From NCBI GenBank assembly GCA_963575745.1, contig CAUYUJ010021684.1, forward strand, positions 47,501 through 111,500: a stretch of 64,000 nt of DNA, in the 5' to 3' direction. Position numbers and translations under genes: made by a program. This document shows, piece by piece, positions 31,499 to 41,516 of the stretch; position 1 is the stretch's first letter; the number at the start of each line of letters is the position of its first letter. The notes under the pieces are model-generated. The model worked only from the letters and a program-made list of their open reading frames with translations, was not told the origin of the DNA and did not search any database. This DNA is from Prorocentrum cordatum. Its lineage: Eukaryota > Sar > Dinophyceae > Prorocentrales > Prorocentraceae.

Positions 31499-32917
31499 TC
31501 AGCCCCAAGCCCACCGCCTCCACGTCCGTACGAGGGTCGTCGCTCTTGCAGTTTGTTCGTCGGGCCGATGAAGCGGGCGGGGAAGCTGTAGTACGCGTCC
31601 CACGAGCCAGACTGCCTCTGCCTCGGCCTTGGCTGGGCTGCCCTTGCGGCTGGAGGCCGCTGGCGCGCGACGAGCCGCACGCTCCTCGCTCCTCCTATCT
31701 GACCTCGCTCCTCCTGGGCGCTGATCACCATCATCGTCCTCTCGATGGGGAGTTGCCGACCGGCTACGCCAGCCCACCACGCGATCAGCCGCGTGGGCCG
31801 TGCACAGCGAGAACCCGTCCTTCTCGACCACATGGGCGCGGTGGCACTGTGAGCGTGCACATCTCCGCCGAGCCGCCTGGCTCTCGTAGGTACCCGCATG
31901 ATGCACGCACGCACGAAAGGTCCAGGTGCCCGCCTCCTCTTGCAGGTCACGGGTGTCCGAGACAGCTGCGTCCTCCACCAAGAGGAAGACCGGACTCTGC
32001 CTGGCAGCGTCCTTGCAGCACTGGGCGCTCAAGACCTGCGTGCCACCCTCTGTGATGTAGGCCACCTGGTCGGCCTGGCAGACGTCCACGCTAGGCTCCG
32101 ACTCCGTCTCCGAGTTGGGGTCCATCTCTTCGGCCTTGCCCGCGGGGTGCCCCGGCTTGGGGTGCCTCATCCTCTTCTTGGCGCAGCACTTGAATAGTCG
32201 CCCTAGTGCCCTGCCCATGCCACGTCCCGCCCAAGCGCAGCAGAGTCTCCCGCCTGCGCGGGCCCTGCCTGCGGGAGAGCGCTTGGCCAAGTCCGCCACG
32301 TTGATCGGGGAACTGTGGGACACAACGCACGACGAGCAGATATGCACCATCGGCCTGTCCCCGGTGGGGAGCGCGCACGGAGTAGTGGCGCACAGATGGA
32401 CCATCCCGATGCCGTCGTCGTCGCGGGTCGCGTCCGGGTCCGCCTTCAGGTGCCGATGCGAGCTCCCCTTCACCTCCCGAAACTTGTAGACGTACCCATG
32501 GCGAGTGAGCCGGCCACCCTTGAATGGGCCCTGCTCAAGCCTAGCCACAGAACCTCCCGACTGGACGATGAGGTCGTTGGGCATCATCTTCTCAGCCCCT
32601 CCTCCTCGGCCTCTGACCTCGGTCTTGATGTAGTCCTCGCCGATCTCGAGGGCCTCGGAGCTGCCGTACCAAGTAAGCGCTGCGGCAGTATTGCCGTCCA
32701 GTGCCAGCTTCACGTCATTCCCTGACTTGTGGCCCTGCGCGAATCCTCTCATGGTGGTAGACCACAACGTCAGGTATCTCCACGCTGTCCTCAGGAACCA
32801 TCCCCCGCCCCCGGGGTGCTCGTGGCCCCTGGCCCTCCAGTCGGCCTCGGAGTGTCCGTGTATCCCGCCTGCTTCGGTCTTTCCCGTCTCTCCCCACTGT
32901 CCTCCGCCCAGTGGCAC
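31499..32917 (-). pseudogene. Cysteine-rich 5' segment of the large YR element
   Basis: A 472-codon minus-strand frame. It starts with a hydrophilic region containing GNDVKLALDGNTAAALTWYG and LIVQSGGSVARLEQGPFKG. Several cysteine clusters follow (ICSSCVVSH, LFKCCAKKRM, CCKDAARQ, CARSQCHRAH). The second half becomes Arg/Ser-rich. No family is recognised; clustered Cys and His suggest zinc binding. It lies between the Gag-like segment and the LINE insertion, so it is probably part of the same interrupted polyprotein. Confidence 0.4.
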
Positions 32918-33533
32918 CGTTTCCCCACTCCCCTTCTGTCCTGGCCCTTCTACCCTCCTCCCTGGTCCGCCCTCCCGCCGCGGTATCGAGATTAAGAGCG
33001 GACCCCTTCTTGTTCCCGGTAGGTTTGATCAAGATCCCTCGATTCAGGAGCCCGTCCAGTCTTCACCCGAGTCTGCGAGCGAGGACTGCACGAACGGGAC
33101 CATCCCTGGAGCCTACATCGACTTCGCCACGGACCTCATCGACAGCACCAGGGCGACCGTCGGCGCCCACCGGAAGATGATCTACAACCTGGCGGTCGAG
33201 TCCAGCGCCTCGGTCGAGGGCATTCCGGACCTGCCTCTGGCCGCATTGGGGTTGCCGCCAGGTTCATCCTGGACCAGCTCGACAGCAGTGGGGACGCCTC
33301 CGCAGTCGCCCTCGCCTGCGCGGACCCTGCCTTGGGCAGGCGCGCGCGCCTGGCTGGGGCCGCCGCCGGACTCGTCTCAAGCAACGGCTAGGATGAGGGA
33401 GGAAGCAACCCCGAACCACGGATACCTCGACCCCCCCACCAGGGCCACGGGCACCGAGGGTCCAAGTCCAGGCGGCCAGAGAATCAAATGGCACCATCCA
33501 CCCTGCACCATGTCCCAGGGGAGGCATGGGACT

Positions 33534-34391
33534 TTAACCTGGCGAGCGGGGGTGTTCGGGACCCTTCGCCACCCCTCCCGCCCGAGCCCCACGACCCAGC
33601 CTCCTTCCAGTGTCTTCCCCCTGTCCTGCCTTCCCTTCTGCCTCCCGCCTTGCTTTGAGCGCCCCGTAGGTTCCCCTGTGCAGGACTGTGCGTCGGCCCT
33701 TCCCGCGAGGACGAACGACGAGCACTTCTTCGACCCGCAGGTCGCGATGGCCTTCCTCACCGAGCCCTTCGGTCGCCCGCCGATGCTGTGCCCCTGCGCC
33801 CGGGCCTGCGGCAGCAGCCCGCCCGCGCAGCACACGAGTTCGGCAGAGCTGTTCTTCCTGCACCACCTGCGCAGCTGCGCCTCCTCGGCCTCTGGGAGCG
33901 CTTCTACTTCTTCCAGTCCGGCGAGCTTGTCTTCGATCTATTCGCCTTGGCCTCGGGCATCCCCGGGAGTCGCACGGGCGCTCGACTTCGTCTTCGATGT
34001 CCTCGGCCTGCTCCCCCCGGGGATCGCAGCCCTTCCAAGCCTGGCCCCTATGTGGCTGGGGCGGGGTCATGGGATCCCAGTGCTTGCACTTGCTGGTCGG
34101 GCCCCTCCTGACGGGCACCGTGGTTCCACAGACGGTCCTCTTGGCCGCGTGCCTTGCGGCTTCGCCCATGAAGTTCGTGGCCTTGGGAGCGGCGGTGCAC
34201 GGCTCGCCTGCGCAGCGGGCGCTGGCTGGCGCGTGCGCTTCAGCTTTGATCTCGGAGCTGCACTTCGCCCGGCCCGTGTGCATCGTGGTGACGTTGGCTG
34301 CGACCTGGGCGCTGAGCCCCATGACGTACGCCCAATCGTGCTCTACATGTGTTGTGGGAGCCCACGCCATCCTGATGGTTAGGGCCGTCAC
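33534..34391 (-). pseudogene. Segment of the large YR element adjoining the LINE insertion
   Basis: Minus-strand frame beginning MTALTIRMAWAPTTHVEHDW at 34391, with Cys/His-bearing stretches (RAKCSSEIKAEAH, CAGEPCTAAP, SKCKHWDPMTPPQPH) and an acidic run (EQAEDIEDEVE). It ends abruptly at its upstream side at about 34.4 kb, where plus-strand LINE coding begins. The upstream continuation of the element is therefore expected beyond 45.3 kb. Function unknown. Confidence 0.4.
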
Positions 34392-34989
34392 CGCTCCAGC
34401 CTTCCCAGCGCAGGAGGCTCCAACGACGCGTACGTCTGCAACGTGTGCTCCTTCGAACGCCAGTGGTGCACCTGCCGCCGCGGCGCGGCGCGGTCGAGGA
34501 GCCCGGGGCCTCCCCGGGGACCCCCTGCAGCAGCCTCTGGGGGCTCCTTATCGTCCGCCGCTCCGGCTCCGAGGGGAAGCAACCTTCCCCGGCAGGACGT
34601 TTCTGTACACCTTTGTGGAGACCGGCCGGGTCCAAGGCCGCTGAGCTGCTGCTCCGACGAAACCGCAAGAGCTGCTGCTGGCACCGCCACGGGGGGCGCC
34701 GCCAGCAGCCGAGCACCCTGCTGCTGCCGCGGCGGCCGCGGCACCAGACCCGCCGCCCGCGGAGGCCCCAACAGGCGCCGCTGCTGCGGCTCCCGCAGCA
34801 CAGCCGGCGATGGCCCCACCAGTGGCTGCCGCGGGGCCGGGGGCACAGGCCCCGCCGCCGCCGCCGGCCCCTGCCGACGACGTTCTGGCTCCTCCACAGA
34901 GGCGCGCCCGGCGGGCCCGCGTCGGCTGCCCTGTCCCAGGTCGCCCCCGCGCTGACCTTGCCTCCAGCGCTGGCTGCAGCAGACCAAGG

Positions 34990-36443
34990 GGCCATGCGCC
35001 CGCACCTCAACGAACACGCGGCTGGCAGATTTCCGGGCCTCCCACCGGTCCCACAAGCTTACCTGGACGAACACAGTCTGTCGCAATGTTCGGTCTGCCA
35101 ACGGTACCTCCACTCCCGCTACGGGCGCGCGTGGTGTCCGAGGTGCCGCCCCGCTGCGCGAGCAGCCGCTGCAGAGGCAGCGCCGGCAGCAGCCGACGGC
35201 GCCCCCCGACCGCGCGGTTTGCCCACCTGGCAAGAGGTATTTTCCCGACAAGCGAGCACCAAACACTACGTGCCCAAGGGGGCGCGGGTCCTCTGGGCCC
35301 GCTGCTTGGCGCAGGCGGCGGCGCTCGCCGTGCACCAGAACACCGAGGAGGCGTGGCTGCAGTTGGCCATGCTGCCCAAGTGCGCCCTCCGCCCGCGCAC
35401 GCGAGGGGGCCGCGGCAGCAGGGGCGCGGCGGAAGCTCTGACCAAGAACCTCTGCCAGCGCTGGCTGGAGGGAGAGCGCGCTTCGCTTTTGGAAGAGACC
35501 GCGGACCGACGAGCCACTGCAAAACCCTCCCGCGCAGCCCAGAGAGCGCAGCGCTGCCTGGAACTCTCGGCGGACGCGCAGTACTCCAAGAGCTGCTCGG
35601 CGCTCACCAGCGAGCCTCCAGCGGAGGTCACCGCAGCAGTGCTGGAGCAGATGCGTCTGAAGCACCCGCGCAGCCAGCGACCAGTGGACGCCGCCAGCCT
35701 CCCCGCTGTCAGCGCAGCGGCGGCGCCGCAGCTAGACGCCGCCACGCTCGAGCGCGAGGTGCGGGCCTTCCCTCGGGGCTCCGCTCCAGGCCCCACTGGC
35801 CTGCGGCCACAACACCTCAAGGACGCGCTGCAGACGGCGGCCCACCGCGACGAGGTGCTGCAGCAGCTGCTCGGCCTCGCCAACCTCCTCGCGAAGGGTC
35901 CAGCCCCCCCCCCGGCGTGGCGGAGTACCTGGCTGGCGCCTCGCTGGTGGCCCTGCCCAAGAAGGGCGGCGGCCTTCGACCAGTGGCGGCGGGGGAAACC
36001 GTGCGGCGCCTGGTGGCGAAGTGCCTCTGCAGCCAGGTGTCTGACGCCGCCCGCGACCGCCTCGCCCCCCTGCAGGTTGGCGTCGCCCTCCCGGGCGGCT
36101 GCGAGGCCGCGGTTCACGTGCCCCGACAGTGGTTCGCACGCCGCGCTGGCAGCAGGCAGAAGGTGTTCGTTAAGCTAGACCTGAGCAACGCTTTCAACGC
36201 CCTCGACCGCCAAGCCCTCCTGCAAGCAGTGCACGAGGAGCTGCCCGCGCTAGCGCCCTGGGCTTCCTGGCGCTACCGGGCCCCCTCCCTGCTCTGGCTC
36301 GGCCGGCACTCGATCTGCTCGGAATACGGCGTGCAGCAGGGAGACCCACTGGGGCCGCTGCTCTTCTCCTTGGCGCTGCAGCGCGCTGCTGAGAGGGCCC
36401 TCCGCCAGCCCGCCCCCGCGGCCGCGGGCGCCCTGGACCTGAC
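34990..36443 (+). pseudogene. LINE reverse transcriptase, N-terminal half
   Basis: From about 34990 the frame encodes a zinc-finger-like module (CSVCQRYL followed by CPRC), a helical linker, then the RT fingers (FPRGSAPGPTGLRPQHL). At the ten-C run 35904-35913 the frame must shift by one base to continue as VAEYLAGASLVALPKKGGGLRP. Motif A (FVKLDLSNAFNALDR) and motif B (QQGDPLGPLLFSLAL) are intact. Coding stops at 36443 where the YR element starts, before motif C. The homopolymer shift may be a sequencing indel. Sequence from 34.4 to 34.99 kb encodes a Cys-rich stretch (VCNVCSFERQWCTC) whose frame link to the RT is not clear. Confidence 0.8.
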
Positions 36444-36551
36444 TGTTAGTGCGCGCACGGGAATGATGAGAAAGGTTTTTCGGGTGTCGTGTCCGGGCTT
36501 GGCCCCTCGCGCTGCTCATCGCAACCGCTCGGGCTCAAGCGTCAAAGGCAC
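36444..36551 (+). repeat. A1 terminal repeat of the YR-methyltransferase element
   Basis: Starts TGTTAGTGCG and ends AAAGGCAC. Its partner A2 is 43152-43259. Only two mismatches are seen (GCGCG versus GCGTG near the start, and GGGTG versus GGGCG). Confidence 0.92.
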
Positions 36552-37392
36552 GGGTTTCTCGCTCGATGGCCGTCACACCATCCCAGGTAGTACTCTTTGC
36601 CTGGATTGCCGTGATAGCCCCCTCGCTCTCCGACTGGCTGGCTGGCTCCGCTGCTGGGCGCTCCGCGCCGGCAGCCCCAGGCCGCGCGGCGGCCGTCGAC
36701 TGGTGTTGGGAGCCTCTGCCGCGGGACTGCTCTTGCTTGCACCCGCCCGTCGTCAGCGGCGCCCGAGCCGCCGGGCCCGCCCTCGCGGGGTGCCTCAGTG
36801 CGGCTCGCGCCCGACGGAGCCGCGGCAATCGAGGTCGTCTGGCCGTGGGTGGGGGGCCTCGCGTTCTCGCCCGGCCTCGCCCTCGCCGGCTGCCTGGGGT
36901 TCGGGATCCTCGAGGTGCTCTTCGTGCTGTATTGGTGCCGCCGTGCTGCGTGGCTCGACTCGATGCAGCTTCGTGTGATCCGCAATGGAGCAAGACTGGC
37001 TGCCGTGGACGCAGCTGCTCGTGTCGCTCGTCATTGATCCTGGTTTCAGGCACGCGCGCGTCATCTTGCGGCCGTGTCACGAGTGGTCTTGGATCGTATA
37101 CACGGGCGGCGGCGACCTGTATGTGGAAAAAGGAGAAGGACGGGGACAAGGTGCACCCCATGACGGCGGGTCACCCGTCGAGGTCTCTGCCAGACGATGA
37201 GGTGGAGGTCGTGCTGTTCGCAATGTTCCTGACGGACGACGAACTACGTGGGCTGATCGCGGAGGCCCGCGTCGAGGTGGCGTCCTGGCGGGAATCTGAG
37301 CCCGATCGCCACGTGCCAGCAGACCCGACCTACCTCTTGTCGGAGGATGGGCGCCAGCGCCCGCTCCTCTCCTTCGCCGCCGTTTCCAGGGC
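36552..37392 (+). other. Leader of the YR-methyltransferase element with a small upstream ORF
   Basis: Before Gag there is about 840 bp. An 80-codon frame from ATG 37160 to TGA 37400-37402 (starting MTAGHPSRSLPDDEVEVV and including LTDDELRGLIAEARVEV) looks protein-like and overlaps the Gag start by 10 bases in another frame. Upstream, hydrophobic stretches appear in two different frames (VVLFAWIAVIAPSLS near 36590; LAGCLGFGILEVLFVLYW near 36890). CAG/GTGAGG at 37396-37404 would also fit a splice donor. Whether this is a separate protein, a frameshifted Gag N-terminus or a leader is undecided. Confidence 0.4.
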
Positions 37393-38496
37393 ATGCAGGT
37401 GAGGCGCGCCGGCAAGGAGGGCAATCCACCTGTCGCAGATGCGGGCGCTGGAGCCGCCGAGTCACTCGGCGGCGCCGGGGATGCGGGCGACGGCGTGCTG
37501 GCCGCCGACGGCGAGCGTCACCGCTGGCTGGTCAGCAAGCCTGGTCTGGTCGGGGAGTTGGATATCCCTGTGCCACACGCATGCGTCATGATCAAGCTGG
37601 GTGACCGCGGCGTCGCCGACATCAACGGCGAGATGGTGCCAGTGCAGAGCGTTCCTGAGGCCGACGTGGGCGACTACGCGTTCATGAAGACCTCGGCCTA
37701 CGAGGTAGCGGTCCGCTACGTCGACGGCGCGCCCCTTCGCTTCGGGTGGCGTATCGGGATCGTGCCGAGCCACGCGCTTTCTCACGGTGAGGGAGCCAAG
37801 CCGACCGACCCTGCAAATGCCACCGAGCCGTGCGATGTTCGCACTTTGTGGGTGGACACCGACGCCATGAACGACCGGTTCAAGACTTGGCGCAATGTGG
37901 TCATGGAGAGCTACCCCACGGTGTGGACCGACAGCCTCGTGGAGGGGCGGTCTAGCCTGATGTTTATCCCCAGGTATTCTGATCGGCACGGCGGCAACGT
38001 CAGGATGTGGCTCGACCTCTGGTCCCGCTCGCAGAACCTCAGGCCGGGCGAGCGGGTCATGCGCGAGCTCTCCGTTCTCTGCGAGGTCATCTACGTGGGG
38101 GGCATCGACGACCAGCTAAACATGCCGTCGCTGGTCAGCTTCGAGATCATAGCGCGCCGCACCCAGAGTATCGTGGACGTGTACTCGGGCGACCCCTCTT
38201 GGCCGCAGTGGGCCAACGCGTGGCTCTACTCCGGCGTGGACTCTGCGGTGCACATGGTCGCGCCCGAGCTGGAGCACTACGTGGCCAAGAGGGCCAAGGA
38301 CGAGGCCAAGGTCGAGTCCATGCGGGTGCGGGCCCGCAACCCTCCAATCGCTGCCGACGCCGTCGCTGCTGGCGGTCTCCCTGCCGCTGGACGCGGTGCA
38401 CCTGTCGCCGCTGCGGCGGGCCAGCCCTCCAAAGGATCGGGCCGCGGAGCCCCGAAGGGAGGCAAAGGCGCCGCTGCCGCGGCGGAGACTCAATGA
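37393..38496 (+). CDS. Gag-like protein of the YR-methyltransferase element
   Basis: 367 residues from ATG 37393 to TGA 38494-38496. The core resembles the ORF that precedes RT in dinoflagellate retroelements: a globular N-terminal part (WLVSKPGLVGELDIPVPH), then TWRNVVMESYP, ERVMRELSVLCEVIYVGG, DDQLNMPSLVSFEIIARR and a helical region. The C-terminus is Ala/Gly/Lys-rich and basic, suited to RNA binding. No zinc knuckle is visible. The frame is intact. Its stop overlaps the next start codon in the sequence ATGA, a tight coupling unusual for a nuclear eukaryotic gene. A capsid/RNA-binding role is inferred from position and resemblance. Confidence 0.7.
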   Translation: MQVRRAGKEGNPPVADAGAGAAESLGGAGDAGDGVLAADGERHRWLVSKPGLVGELDIPVPHACVMIKLGDRGVADINGEMVPVQSVPEADVGDYAFMKTSAYEVAVRYVDGAPLRFGWRIGIVPSHALSHGEGAKPTDPANATEPCDVRTLWVDTDAMNDRFKTWRNVVMESYPTVWTDSLVEGRSSLMFIPRYSDRHGGNVRMWLDLWSRSQNLRPGERVMRELSVLCEVIYVGGIDDQLNMPSLVSFEIIARRTQSIVDVYSGDPSWPQWANAWLYSGVDSAVHMVAPELEHYVAKRAKDEAKVESMRVRARNPPIAADAVAAGGLPAAGRGAPVAAAAGQPSKGSGRGAPKGGKGAAAAAETQ

Positions 38497-41222
38497 GTGA
38501 TATGACCCTCGGCGGTGGGACTGGCCCAACCTCCGCCGTTCGCCTTCCTGGGCTTGCACGCGGGTCCGCGGAGATCTTCCCGTTGCCCGACGACTCCAGC
38601 CTCGTCGCGGATTTCTGGATCCACCTTCAGGGGCGTGCCCAGCGCCGGTTCGTGAGGGATTGGCGGCAGTGTGTGCGTTCACTAAATTGGTTGTGGGGTG
38701 CTGGACATCGTGAGGCCGCCCGACGTGCTCGAGGCGACGTCCATCCATACCGTTTTCGACTTCAACGTGAGGTGCTGGTGCGAATCGCCCAGGGGGTCCA
38801 GATCTTTCTGGACCCACCCTCCGACCTCTCTCCGAAGGAGGCCCTTCAGGGGCTACTTCGAGGCCGCGGGGTCTACGACACCGAGACGGCCTACACTGCC
38901 CTGGCACCCTACCAACGGGGCGCGGTTTCTCTTCCTTGTGACGTCTCGACGGCCCCGGCTGTGGGAACCCTGGTCACGGGGCGCGCCCTCGAGTATCTGG
39001 TAGAGGCAGAGGAGCAGATGATCAGGACCGATGCTGAGGTCCAGCTTGACCGTGCGACGAATGGCGAAATCAAGATCTACACCGACCCCCTGCTCGCCAA
39101 TAGCCGCCGCCGGTATTCCACCTTCGTGAAAGACCTGAAGCGGAAAGGCTTGGTGGGCTTCACCCGCGATCCCAAGGAGTTCGTAGGTGTTTTCTTCGTC
39201 TGGAAGAAGGAGCGCACCTCCATGAGGATGGTGCTCGACTGTCGCCGCTCCAATCAACGTTTCGTGACCCCTCCTGGGGTCGAGCTGCTGTCGACAGAGG
39301 GGCTTGGTCGGATCGAGTGCGACACGGAGCAGACCGGCACGTTGCCCATCTTCCTGGGCAAAGCTGACGTGAAGGATTGCTTCCATCGCATGATGTTCGG
39401 CAACCACCTCTCCAAGTACTTCTGCTACCCGGGCGGCCTGGCCAAGGAGTTTGGCATCGTCGGGCAGCTGGTGGAGGGGGTGCCCGCTCGCGCTGACGAC
39501 TACCTCTGGCCGTGCGCCCTCGCGCTGCCCATGGGCTGGACGTGGTCGCTCTACTTCGCGCAGGTGGCCAACCTCGGCCTGGTGGAACGGGTCCCCGCGG
39601 TCGCGTCGAGCTGCGCGGCTACCGATCGGGGGCCCCCTATCGTGCTGTCTCCGACCTCCTCCTGGCACTACGTATACGTTGACAATGTGGGGCTCATGTC
39701 GCTCGATGCCTCCTACGTCAAGGGGGCTCTGGCGGACACCATCGCGGCCTTCGACGCCGCGGGCCTCATCATGCATGACATCTCGGTGGACTCCGACACG
39801 GCCGAGGCGCTGGGAGTGACGCTCGATGGCCAGAAGCACCAGACCCTCGTCAACCACCGGCGCTACTGGAAGGTCAGACTGGGCCTCCGGTGGGCCCTCT
39901 CCTTGCGGCGGCTGGCAGGGCGAGAGCTCGAAGTATTGCTTGGCCACTGTACATTCGTTGGCTTGATGTGCCGGGAGACCCTGTCCGTGTGGCACACCGT
40001 CTACACCTTCATCCGCGAGCGGTACTGGGCCAAGAGCGACGTGTGGGAGTCCGCACGTCAGGAGCTCGAGTGCTTCCTCGGGCTGATGCCGCTCCTTCGG
40101 TCCGAGTGGGATCGGCCGTGGCTCACGCAGGTACTGTCCGTGGACGCCAGCCCGTACGGCTGGGGGATAGCCAGCTCCGAGTTCGGAGTGTCGATGGTGA
40201 AAAAGCAGGGCAGGATCCTCGAACGATCTCGTTTCCGTCGTCTCGGAGGGTTGCCGGCTCGGGCCAGTGCCCTCGCTGCCGCAGGTTTCGTGTACTCACC
40301 CACCACCGATCGTTGGCAGGTCGACGATGAGAAAGAGCGTGACCCTTCGGACGTTCGGGAGGCTGGAGCCTGGGAGATGCGTGACGACTTCCCGGAGATT
40401 CCTGGGGCCCTCCTCCACGGGGATCGGTGGCGCTTGATTCTGCATGGCAAGTGGGCCTACTCCGAGGATATCCTGATTCTTGAGGCCCGCGTCCTGGTCA
40501 AAGCTGTCGCAAGAGTTTGCAATTGTGTTCCAGGTGGATTCTGCAGAGTATTGTTATTGGGAGATAATATGTCAGTTATATTAGCGTGTGAAAGATTTCG
40601 GGCCCGTAGCTTCGGGCTCTTGGTGCAGATCAGACGAATCGCGGCCTACGCTCTGGCCCGAGGGGTTCGATTTGGGTTCAGGTGGCATCCCTCAGAGCTC
40701 AACAGTAGCGACGCTGGATCCCGTATCTACGACCCCAACTACGACTCCATGAAGGATCTCACTCGCCTGGTGGCTAGCGGACACGGACCCGGAGACGTCC
40801 TGCCTCAGCCTGCGGACCCACCTCGATCCGACGACGTGGCGGCTCAAGTTCCCGAATCGCTCGAGACCCCTGACTCTTTCGCCTGCGCCGTATCCCACGA
40901 CTGCCATGATGCGGACCCGCACCCTGGAGGCGCCGAGCCAAACCATCGCTGGCCAGAAGAGCCGGCGCACGACGGCCAGTGCGCGTCCGACGGCGACTTC
41001 CTGTCCGCCTTCAGCGACCCCGGGGCCAACGAGGACGCGTACCTTGCCGCGACCGGAGATACGCTCGGAGCTGGATACCAGGCCCCCGGAGACCAGGACA
41101 CAGATAGACCAGGACACGGAAAACCATGGAAACGACATCTTTTCCTGCAAAGTCACGTTTTTCAGCACCCGTGCATGTTTTGTTTGCTGCACTGCAGGAT
41201 TCGGGTTTGTGTCCGGGTTTAG
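38493..41222 (+). CDS. RT-RNase H polyprotein of the YR-methyltransferase element
   Basis: 909 codons from ATG 38493, chosen because it overlaps the Gag stop in ATGA and is followed by an uninterrupted frame; the frame is open further upstream but inside Gag. RT motifs run in order: fingers (FVWKKERTSMRMVLDCRRSN), motif A (LGKADVKDCFHRM), motif B (ALPMGWTWSLYFAQ), motif C (YVYVDNVGLMS). YVDN in place of YVDD appears to be common in this dinoflagellate family. RNase H shows SVDASPYGWGIA, VLLLGDNMSV and SSDAGSRIYDP. The C-terminus (about 40.75-41.2 kb) is Pro/Asp-rich and ends at TAG 41220-41222. It copies element RNA to DNA. The same frame continues past the stop into the YR region. Confidence 0.9.
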   Translation: MSDMTLGGGTGPTSAVRLPGLARGSAEIFPLPDDSSLVADFWIHLQGRAQRRFVRDWRQCVRSLNWLWGAGHREAARRARGDVHPYRFRLQREVLVRIAQGVQIFLDPPSDLSPKEALQGLLRGRGVYDTETAYTALAPYQRGAVSLPCDVSTAPAVGTLVTGRALEYLVEAEEQMIRTDAEVQLDRATNGEIKIYTDPLLANSRRRYSTFVKDLKRKGLVGFTRDPKEFVGVFFVWKKERTSMRMVLDCRRSNQRFVTPPGVELLSTEGLGRIECDTEQTGTLPIFLGKADVKDCFHRMMFGNHLSKYFCYPGGLAKEFGIVGQLVEGVPARADDYLWPCALALPMGWTWSLYFAQVANLGLVERVPAVASSCAATDRGPPIVLSPTSSWHYVYVDNVGLMSLDASYVKGALADTIAAFDAAGLIMHDISVDSDTAEALGVTLDGQKHQTLVNHRRYWKVRLGLRWALSLRRLAGRELEVLLGHCTFVGLMCRETLSVWHTVYTFIRERYWAKSDVWESARQELECFLGLMPLLRSEWDRPWLTQVLSVDASPYGWGIASSEFGVSMVKKQGRILERSRFRRLGGLPARASALAAAGFVYSPTTDRWQVDDEKERDPSDVREAGAWEMRDDFPEIPGALLHGDRWRLILHGKWAYSEDILILEARVLVKAVARVCNCVPGGFCRVLLLGDNMSVILACERFRARSFGLLVQIRRIAAYALARGVRFGFRWHPSELNSSDAGSRIYDPNYDSMKDLTRLVASGHGPGDVLPQPADPPRSDDVAAQVPESLETPDSFACAVSHDCHDADPHPGGAEPNHRWPEEPAHDGQCASDGDFLSAFSDPGANEDAYLAATGDTLGAGYQAPGDQDTDRPGHGKPWKRHLFLQSHVFQHPCMFCLLHCRIRVCVRV

Positions 41223-41516
41223 GGGTGGCTTGCAGGTTTTTGGAGCCCGTGTCCGGGTTTATTCTTGAAGTGCTGCAGTGCAGTATTTTGTTCGTGCCGC
41301 CGTTTGGAAAAATTGGTTTCGAGGGACGTTGGGTGTCCGGGTCTAGCGTGTCCGGGTCTACGGGGCCCTGAGGATACTGGGAAGGTGCCCCCGGCCAGAG
41401 GGTCCCTGGTGACTCTGGCGGCCGAGGGGCCCGCGTGGGCTACAGCAGCAGTCGCGGCCGCTGCCACCGCCGCGGCCGCCGACGTGGACAGCGATGGCAC
41501 TACTACGGCCGACGAG
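41223..41516 (+). other. Region between RT-RNase H and YR ORFs
   Basis: The RT frame stays open after TAG 41220-41222, but the first in-frame ATG is at 41517. The interval contains repeated TGTCCGGGT(T/C)TA words and an imperfect palindrome pair (GCTGCACTGCAG near 41180 and GTGCTGCAGTGCAG near 41270). It may hold a second initiation signal, or the YR may be made by readthrough of TAG. Confidence 0.4.

Noticed and set aside
32691-34382. 563-codon plus-strand frame next to the LINE
   Set aside because: Pro/Ser-rich with no domain, and it overlaps better minus-strand coding of the large YR element. It does not join the LINE frame.
38116-38907. Minus-strand frames over the inner YR element ORFs
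   Set aside because: Antisense of strongly supported Gag and RT-RNase H coding regions.
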